Source of the DNA: Paludibacteraceae bacterium
GTDB taxonomy: Bacteria > Bacteroidota > Bacteroidia > Bacteroidales > Paludibacteraceae
DNA: 45,114 bases
Assembly (NCBI GenBank): GCA_017384225.1
Contig: JAFNUD010000015.1
Location: 1 to 45,114, forward strand
Direction of reading: 5' to 3'
Below the pieces are notes generated by a model, which saw only the letters and a program-made list of their open reading frames with translations, made no database searches and had not been told where the DNA came from. Numbering within the stretch: position 1 is the stretch's first letter; every line of letters begins with the position of its first letter. The translations under genes and the position numbers were made by a program. This document shows, in pieces, positions 39,777-45,114 of the stretch.

Positions 39777-41246
39777 CTACTTTTTCCACAATGCTCTTGT
39801 AAAGAGTAGCAATACGGTGAATATTTCCAGACGTCCGATGAGCATTACGATACTCATCACCCATTTTGCTACGATGGGGAAATCAGCGTATGTGCCTGAT
39901 GGACCAAACTGACCGATACTAATGCCCACATTGCCCATAGCTGATACAGCGCTACCAATAGCTTCATCAAAATTCACACCGCAAGCGCAGAAGATCACTA
40001 CTGTAATGGCAATGATAAACACGTAGAAAATCAAAAATGCCATGATATTGTTGATTGTCTGCTGTGGAACAGCTTTGTCGTTGAGTTTGACTGGGATAAT
40101 CGCATTGGGGTGAATACGGCGTTTAAACTCTGCCACGCCATTCTTCAAGATGATAGATAGGCGTACCCACTTGATTCCACCTGCGGTACTACCAGCGCAT
40201 GCCCCCGTAAGCATCAGGAAGAAGATGACTACCCATGCTACTACAGGCCAATACATATAGTCAGAAATGGTGTATCCAGTAGAGGTCATAGCACTAATCA
40301 CTGTGAAGATACTATCGCGGAAAGCCCGCTCCATATGTAAGGCAGACCATCCTGGACGAGCTATATATAGTCCCAAGGTAACAAGCATCGCAAATAGTAC
40401 TACAGCTACGCTATACCAACGCAATTCTTCATCGTGGAAGAAATTGCGCGCTTTACCACGAACCAAATAGATGAGTATCACGAAGTTGATACCAGAGATG
40501 AACATAAAGAATGTCACCATATAGTGGATGGCTGCAGAGTCGTAGAATGCTAAACTATTATTTTTTGTTGAGAAACCTCCCGTGGCAATTGTGGAGAAGG
40601 AGTGGCAGACCGCATCAAAAATAGGCATGCCGCAGAGCCAAAGTCCGATTACTTCTGTTGCTGTCAGTATGAGATAGGTGCTCCACATCATTTTAGCTGT
40701 GTCGGCAATACGTGGCGATAGTTTTTCATAGGTGAGTCCTGACACTTCAGCAGCGTAAAGCTGCATGCCATTTAAGCCGAAGATAGGTAGGATAGCGATT
40801 GAGAGAACGATGATTCCCATACCTCCGATCCACTGTGTGAGCGAACGCCAAAAGAGTAGTCCATGTGTTATGCCGTTGAGGTCGGGGATGATAGTAGCTC
40901 CCGTGGTGGTAAATCCTGACATACTCTCAAACCAAGCGTCCGTAAATGTAGATACTTGTCCGCTGAGATAATAGGGTAGGAGTCCAAATGCAGAGAATAC
41001 TACCCACACCATTGCCACGATCACATAGCCTTCTCGTTCACCCATGCGTGATTCTGCACGACGACCGACTAGCAAACCGATGATACCTGCCAGCAGTGTG
41101 ATGATGGTGGAGATGAGGAATACGCCATTATCGGCTTCGCCGTACCACAGACTCACACCCATGGCCACTGCCATAAACAATGCCTCCATGAGCAGCAGTG
41201 CGCCCATGGTGCGGAATACCATCCGTGTGTTGAACGTACGCGTCAT
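39777..41246 (-). CDS. trkH: TrkH-family potassium uptake membrane subunit
   Basis: 489 residues, about ten hydrophobic segments, with the filter-like loops GFTTTGATI, TGGFST, TSTGYT and GNVGIS in the order expected for the four K+-selectivity repeats. It forms the inner-membrane K+ channel that TrkA gates. The start overlaps the trkA stop by four bases. Confidence 0.95.
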   Translation of the reverse strand: MTRTFNTRMVFRTMGALLLMEALFMAVAMGVSLWYGEADNGVFLISTIITLLAGIIGLLVGRRAESRMGEREGYVIVAMVWVVFSAFGLLPYYLSGQVSTFTDAWFESMSGFTTTGATIIPDLNGITHGLLFWRSLTQWIGGMGIIVLSIAILPIFGLNGMQLYAAEVSGLTYEKLSPRIADTAKMMWSTYLILTATEVIGLWLCGMPIFDAVCHSFSTIATGGFSTKNNSLAFYDSAAIHYMVTFFMFISGINFVILIYLVRGKARNFFHDEELRWYSVAVVLFAMLVTLGLYIARPGWSALHMERAFRDSIFTVISAMTSTGYTISDYMYWPVVAWVVIFFLMLTGACAGSTAGGIKWVRLSIILKNGVAEFKRRIHPNAIIPVKLNDKAVPQQTINNIMAFLIFYVFIIAITVVIFCACGVNFDEAIGSAVSAMGNVGISIGQFGPSGTYADFPIVAKWVMSIVMLIGRLEIFTVLLLFTRALWKK

Positions 41247-42577
41247 TTGAAGAATTTCTCTAATTGTCTAATTACTTGGTTCTTACAGAAAACCACCACT
41301 TGGTCGCCTTGCAGTATTTGTGTGTCGCCATTGACGAGGATACCTTCTCCTGCACGGACTATGGCACCGATATTAGCATCAGCAGGTAGGCGCATGTCGC
41401 GTATTTTACCTTTGGTGATGCGGCTACCTTCTTCTGCCATAAATTCCACTATCTCGGCATCAGCGGTCGTGAGGTTGCGCACATTCAATACACTGGCATC
41501 CAGTAGCATCTGATAGATGTAGGATGCTGCGATTGTCTTTTTGTTGAGTACGGTACCTATATCCAGACCTTCTGCCATGGTGATATAGTCGATATTCTCC
41601 ACCTCGGCAATAGTTTTTTTCACGCCAAAGCGTTGTGCTGCCAGACAGGCGAATATATTGGCTTCGCTACTGTCGGTGACTGCTACAAACGCATCTACAT
41701 CCTCTATGCCCTCATCTTTCAGTACGGCCATATCGCTTCCGTCAGCATTGATAATCAGAGCGTTGTTGATTTTTTCGCTGAGGAGATAGCAGTGCTCGCG
41801 GTCAGATTCTAATATCTTGATATTGAGATCGTCTGGCAAATTTTGTACAGTCTTTTGTGCTATCTTGGATCCGCCAAAAAACATGATATTTTTGATATCT
41901 CGTTTTTGCTTGCCCATTTGTTCGCGCAGCACTTTTTTGTTTTCGCTTGTACATACGGCATAAACCATATCATTTGCCATAATCTCATCTTGTCCTCCTG
42001 GAATAATGGTTTCTTGTCCGCGTTTAATGGCTACTACGCGATAGAGTCCATGGCTGAAGTAGCCAGAAATGAATTTTTGTCCGATGACCTCAGCGCCTTC
42101 CCGTACTTTCACTACACACAACTCCAATGCTCCATTGCATAGGGTGAGGTGATAGCGCATCCAATTGGTCTTGAGCGAAGCAGTAATCTCTTGTGCTGCT
42201 AATAGTTCGGGGTAGATGAGGTGGTTGAGTCCCATCTGCTCAAAAAGACGTTTATTTTCGGGTAAGAGGTACTCGTAGTTATCGATTCGTGCCAATGTCC
42301 TTTTGGCTCCTAATTGGTTGGCAAGCAGACAGGCGGTGATATTTTCGTGTTCGGATGGTGTGACTGCTATAAAGAGATCCACATCCTTCACGCCTATGCT
42401 TGTCAGGTCGTGTATCGAACTGGGACTTCCCACTTTGGTTAGCAGGTCGTAGTTGGCATCTAGATCGCCGAGTCGATCTTGACGCTCATCAATGAGACTA
42501 ATGTCCATATCCTCGCGCGAGAGGAGTTTCGCCAAATGGCGTCCTACTGCTCCAGCGCCTGCAATAATGATTCGCAT
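41243..42577 (-). CDS. trkA: Trk potassium uptake regulatory protein TrkA
   Basis: 444 residues. Two tandem RCK units: Rossmann motifs IIIAGAGAVGRHLAKLL at the start and IMFFGGSKIAQKTVQNL near 235, each followed by a RCK_C part. Binds NAD(H)/ATP and controls TrkH. The gene overlaps dxs by 34 bases and trkH by four, so translation of the three is probably coupled. Confidence 0.95.
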   Translation of the reverse strand: MRIIIAGAGAVGRHLAKLLSREDMDISLIDERQDRLGDLDANYDLLTKVGSPSSIHDLTSIGVKDVDLFIAVTPSEHENITACLLANQLGAKRTLARIDNYEYLLPENKRLFEQMGLNHLIYPELLAAQEITASLKTNWMRYHLTLCNGALELCVVKVREGAEVIGQKFISGYFSHGLYRVVAIKRGQETIIPGGQDEIMANDMVYAVCTSENKKVLREQMGKQKRDIKNIMFFGGSKIAQKTVQNLPDDLNIKILESDREHCYLLSEKINNALIINADGSDMAVLKDEGIEDVDAFVAVTDSSEANIFACLAAQRFGVKKTIAEVENIDYITMAEGLDIGTVLNKKTIAASYIYQMLLDASVLNVRNLTTADAEIVEFMAEEGSRITKGKIRDMRLPADANIGAIVRAGEGILVNGDTQILQGDQVVVFCKNQVIRQLEKFFK

Positions 42578-44682
42578 ATACCTTCTTTATCTAATTTTAG
42601 TAGGTGATACAATTCTTTCGTACTTCCGTGCTCCACGAACTGGTCGTTCACGCCCAAACGAATAACCCTCGGCTGTCTTCCAACTACAGGCGTAGCCAAT
42701 CTTCCATCTTCAAGGCTGCAAGCCGATCTATTAACTACATACTCCGCCACAGCGCTACCCAGCCCGCCATTGATGACGCCATCTTCCACGGTCACGATAG
42801 TGTCAAAGTTTTCAATTACTTCTCGGAGTATATCTTCGTCGATTGGCTTCAGCCATCGCATATCGTAATGCGCTATTCCCTCTACAGGCGAAGCCGATCT
42901 TCCATCTTCAAGGCTGCAAGCCGATCTTCCATCTTCAAGGCTGCAAGCCGATCTTCCACCTAAACTATCTATCGCCTCAGCCACGGTATTTCCAATCGCA
43001 CCTATACTCAGCACAGCCATTCTCTTGCCTCTCGCCTCATCGCCTGAGCGGGGTCCCCGACAAACTTCGTGAGTTTGTGGGGTGCTCTCTCGCCTCATCG
43101 CCTCTCTTAGGCACACTCCCTTTCCAATAGCCCATTGCCCATCGCCCATCGCCAATTGCCCATCGCCCATATCCGCTTTTCCTCTCGGATAGCGTATTGC
43201 TATTGGTCCGTTGTGGTCTTGTGCCAGGCGCATCATCTCTCTCAGGTCGTCGGCTGTCATTGGTGCGCCAATGACCATGTTGGGTATAGGACGCAGGTAT
43301 GCCAAGTCGAGCAATCCGTGGTGCGTAGCACCATCGTTGCCTACTATACCTGCTCGGTCGATGCAGAACACTACGGGTAGTTTGGGCAGTGCCACATCGT
43401 GTATGATATTGTCGTATGCACGCTGTAAGAAACTGGAGTAGATATTGCAGTAAGGTCTCATGCCTGCTTTGGCGAGTCCTGCGGAGAAGGTTACGGCGTG
43501 TCCTTCGGCGATGCCGACATCAAATACGCGTTCGGGCAATTCTTTCTGCATGATGTTCATGCTGCATCCGCTGGGCATAGCGGGTGTGATACCTACCACG
43601 CGCTTGTCTTCTTTCGCCAGTTCGAGTAGTTGCTCGCCAAACACCTCTTGCCATAATTGTTCCTGCCTTTCACCTTTCACCTTTAACCTTTCACCTGTTT
43701 CTATGAGGAACTCTCCAGGGGCGTGCCAAGTTGTTTGGTCGTTTTCGGCAGGTTCGTATCCTTTGCCTTTTTTGGTGATTATATGTAGTACTTTCGGACC
43801 TTGGTAGTCTTTTATTTCGTTGAATATGCGTACTAATTCCAGTACGTCGTGTCCATCGGCGGGACCGAAGTATCGGATATTGAGTCCTTGGAAAATGTTG
43901 TTTCCTTGTTTGGTGAGCAGTGCTTTGATGTTATTGGTAATGCGTAGTACGCGTCCTTTGTTGTCGTCGTTGAGAATATGCAATTTGCGTGCCACTCTGT
44001 ATCCCCACCAGCGCCAGCGGTTGTATCGTTCGCTGGTTGTTATGTCCACGAGGTATTGTGTGAATCCGCCTTTGATGGGGTCGATGGCCATATTGTTGTC
44101 ATTCAGTACGATGAGTAGGTTGTTTTTGAGCATAGAGGTGTTGTTGAGTCCTTCAAATGCTAATCCGCCTGTCATTGCTCCATCGCCGATGATTGCCACT
44201 ACTCTTCGCTTCTCACCGCTGCTGACTACAGGCGTAGCCGAACTACAGGGCTCTGCCCGATCTACAGCCGCTTCAGCGGCGATCTCTTCCCTAATGGCAA
44301 TTCCCAACGCAGCGGATATGCTATTGCTGGCATGTCCTGCGATGAAGGCATCGTATTCGCTTTCGGCGGGGGTAGGGAAGGGGGCTATTCCTTTGAATTG
44401 TCGGTTGGTATGGAATCGTTCTCGTCTGCCTGTTAGTATTTTGTGTGCGTATGCTTGGTGTCCCACATCCCATACGAGTTGGTCGTTGGGTGTGTCAAAT
44501 ACATAGTGTAGTGCCACGGTGAGTTCTACGGTTCCAAGCGATGAACCCAAGTGACCAGGATTTTTACTCAGTTGTTGAATAATGAAATCTCTCACTTCGT
44601 CGCACACTTGTGGTAATGCTTCCTCAGGCAGCTTTTTCAAGTCGCTGGGGTAGTTGATGGTATGTAAATATTTGTAGTCCAT
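42544..44682 (-). CDS. dxs: 1-deoxy-D-xylulose-5-phosphate synthase, extended by repeat inserts
   Basis: 712 residues against the usual ~620-640. It condenses pyruvate and glyceraldehyde 3-phosphate with thiamine diphosphate, the first step of the MEP isoprenoid pathway. Motifs: DVGHQAYAHKILTGR, the TPP site GDGAMTGG, and DRAGIVGNDGATHHG. The extra residues fall in loops and are encoded by repeats: DRAEPCSSATPVV (about 131-152), ERLKVKGERQ (about 329-340), MGDGQLAMGDGQWAIG (about 503-519), the segment STPQTHEVCRGPRSG (about 524-553), RSACSLEDG repeats (about 574-600), and RSACSLEDGRLATPVV (about 651-666). All are in frame, and every core motif is intact. It heads the leftward operon. Confidence 0.93.
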   Translation of the reverse strand: MDYKYLHTINYPSDLKKLPEEALPQVCDEVRDFIIQQLSKNPGHLGSSLGTVELTVALHYVFDTPNDQLVWDVGHQAYAHKILTGRRERFHTNRQFKGIAPFPTPAESEYDAFIAGHASNSISAALGIAIREEIAAEAAVDRAEPCSSATPVVSSGEKRRVVAIIGDGAMTGGLAFEGLNNTSMLKNNLLIVLNDNNMAIDPIKGGFTQYLVDITTSERYNRWRWWGYRVARKLHILNDDNKGRVLRITNNIKALLTKQGNNIFQGLNIRYFGPADGHDVLELVRIFNEIKDYQGPKVLHIITKKGKGYEPAENDQTTWHAPGEFLIETGERLKVKGERQEQLWQEVFGEQLLELAKEDKRVVGITPAMPSGCSMNIMQKELPERVFDVGIAEGHAVTFSAGLAKAGMRPYCNIYSSFLQRAYDNIIHDVALPKLPVVFCIDRAGIVGNDGATHHGLLDLAYLRPIPNMVIGAPMTADDLREMMRLAQDHNGPIAIRYPRGKADMGDGQLAMGDGQWAIGKGVCLREAMRRESTPQTHEVCRGPRSGDEARGKRMAVLSIGAIGNTVAEAIDSLGGRSACSLEDGRSACSLEDGRSASPVEGIAHYDMRWLKPIDEDILREVIENFDTIVTVEDGVINGGLGSAVAEYVVNRSACSLEDGRLATPVVGRQPRVIRLGVNDQFVEHGSTKELYHLLKLDKEGICESLLQALEQ
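42684..42729 (-). repeat. Mini-hairpin string in dxs, site 1
   Basis: Plus strand: CTACA, hairpin GGCGTAGCC, linker AATCTTCCATCTTCAA, hairpin GGCTGCAAGCC, GATC. Confidence 0.75.
42882..42960 (-). repeat. Mini-hairpin string in dxs, site 2
   Basis: CTACA, GGCGAAGCC, then two exact 27-base units built from linker GATCTTCCATCTTCAA and hairpin GGCTGCAAGCC. Encodes tandem RSACSLEDG. Confidence 0.85.
43021..43110 (-). repeat. Hairpin insert with flanking 16-bp direct repeats in dxs
   Basis: A 16-bp word TCTCGCCTCATCGCCT occurs at 43030-43045 and 43088-43103. Between them is a hairpin with CCCC/GGGG and ACAAACT/AGTTTGT arms (43055-43066 and 43072-43082). The repeats are themselves heptamer-like. 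Confidence 0.75.
43124..43172 (-). repeat. Heptanucleotide array in dxs, site 1
   Basis: Seven units: CCAATAG, CCCATTG, CCCATCG, CCCATCG, CCAATTG, CCCATCG, CCCATAT. Encodes MGDGQLAMGDGQWAIG in frame. Confidence 0.9.
43661..43695 (-). repeat. Heptanucleotide array in dxs, site 2
   Basis: Five units: TCCTGCC, TTTCACC, TTTCACC, TTTAACC, TTTCACC. Encodes GERLKVKGERQ. Confidence 0.85.
44225..44290 (-). repeat. Mini-hairpin string in dxs, site 3
   Basis: Three hairpins with different stems, GGCGTAGCC, GGGCTCTGCCC and GCCGCTTCAGCGGC, each preceded by CTACA and followed by GA(TC). Encodes DRAEPCSSATPVV. Confidence 0.85.
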
Positions 44683-45114
44683 AAATGTGGATTATTTTCC
44701 CTGTTATATGTGCTTCTAGCTTGATTACAAGCGTTCTTTCTTTGTATTCTTTGATTTTGTTATGCTCTCCAAATGCGACACCGTTGCATTTCATTTTGAG
44801 CAGAACAAAAGCGAACAATCTTTATTTTTAACTATTTTTGTAGCGCAGCGTATTTTTGTTTTTTATAAAATTCGTGCTATCATTGACAAAAATTGACATT
44901 CAAATTGACGCTAATTGTCTTCAAAATATTATTCCGTGTCAACATAGTTTTCTTTTTTGTATTCTTTGATTTTGTTGTGCTTTCCAAATGCGACGGCGTT
45001 GCATTTCATTTTGAGCAGAACAAAAGCGAACAATCTATATTTTTAATTATTTTTGTAGCGTAGCGTATTTTTGTTTTTTATAAAATTCGTGCTATCATTG
45101 ACAAAAATTGACAT
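44683..45114. other. Upstream region of dxs, to the window edge
   Basis: No convincing gene; small open frames here only reflect the repeat. It consists mostly of two copies of a ~165-bp unit spaced 215 bases apart (44735-44899 and 44950-45114), the second cut by the window end. Confidence 0.6.
44735..45114. repeat. 215-bp-period tandem repeat at the right edge
   Basis: Two copies with about 95% identity by eye. Each carries a 9-bp hairpin AAATGCGAC/GTTGCATTT with a different loop (ACC in the first, GGC in the second). The unit ends in TTGACAAAAATTGACAT, with further TTGAC words. The array may continue outside the window. Confidence 0.85.

Noticed and set aside
39745-39864. N-terminal extension of recQ
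   Set aside because: It overlaps the trkH coding sequence on the same strand; the conserved RecQ start is at 39744.
44624-44818. 64-codon frame upstream of dxs on the minus strand
   Set aside because: It overlaps the dxs start and arises from the 215-bp repeat unit; the second copy gives a different ending.

Overview
The window looks like chromosomal DNA of an uncultured, probably anaerobic gut-type Bacteroidales bacterium (phylum Bacteroidota). The evidence is the promoters, which repeatedly show TTTG, a 20-nt spacer and TAnnTTTG; the Bacteroidota surface families (DUF4988/collagen-like/BspA lipoprotein, FISUMP-type C-lectin protein, DUF5723 protein, DUF4143 ATPase); a reverse rubrerythrin; and a Bacteroidota-type SRP RNA. 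I cannot place it to genus.

Layout. 1-5143 is an accessory end: a repeated leader cassette, a large surface lipoprotein, a small unknown gene, and a DUF4143 ATPase gene enclosed by perfect 50-bp direct repeats. 5144-12174 is housekeeping: mpl, an RluA-type pseudouridine synthase, a SulP transporter, alkaline phosphatase, a DUF486 membrane protein and ttcA. 12330-12915 holds tRNA-Gly(GCC), tRNA-Leu(CAG) and tRNA-Leu(GAG). 12943-15972 holds a secreted EEP-family nuclease, a membrane LytTR regulator and a GDSL hydrolase, with paired repeats that look like LytTR sites between the last two. 16000-19000 is a second accessory island: a FISUMP protein whose C-terminus looks like a DGR variable region, a small secreted protein carrying a second copy of the left-edge leader, and a collapsed DUF1016 (YhcG) pseudogene bracketed by 50-bp direct repeats. 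19096-33246 holds reverse rubrerythrin, a metallo-beta-lactamase-fold hydrolase, rsmG, a YebC-family regulator, a DUF5723 protein with a partner lipoprotein, a RecD-like helicase, the SRP RNA, a subtilase, rlmD and an amidase/golvesin surface protein. 33472-37989 is a tight cdd-lptF/G-ribBA-secreted protein operon. 37972-44682 is a leftward dxs-trkA-trkH-recQ operon. The right edge is a 215-bp-period repeat cut off by the window end.

The most unusual signal is two families of tiny repeats that sit both between genes and in frame inside housekeeping genes. The first is a degenerate heptanucleotide array, found at about fifteen places including ttcA, recQ (twice), ribBA, the subtilase, the amidase and dxs (three times). 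The second is a string of miniature hairpins with different stems, separated by conserved GATC and TGTAGAT-like linkers; it occurs at three places in dxs and once after rubrerythrin. Together they lengthen dxs to 712 codons. Other items to check are the duplicated leader with a conserved upstream ORF and a base-pair-preserving change, the two accessory genes each flanked by ~50-bp direct repeats, and the DGR-like C-terminus.

Both window ends lie in repeats, as expected if the window is a whole short-read contig broken at repeats.
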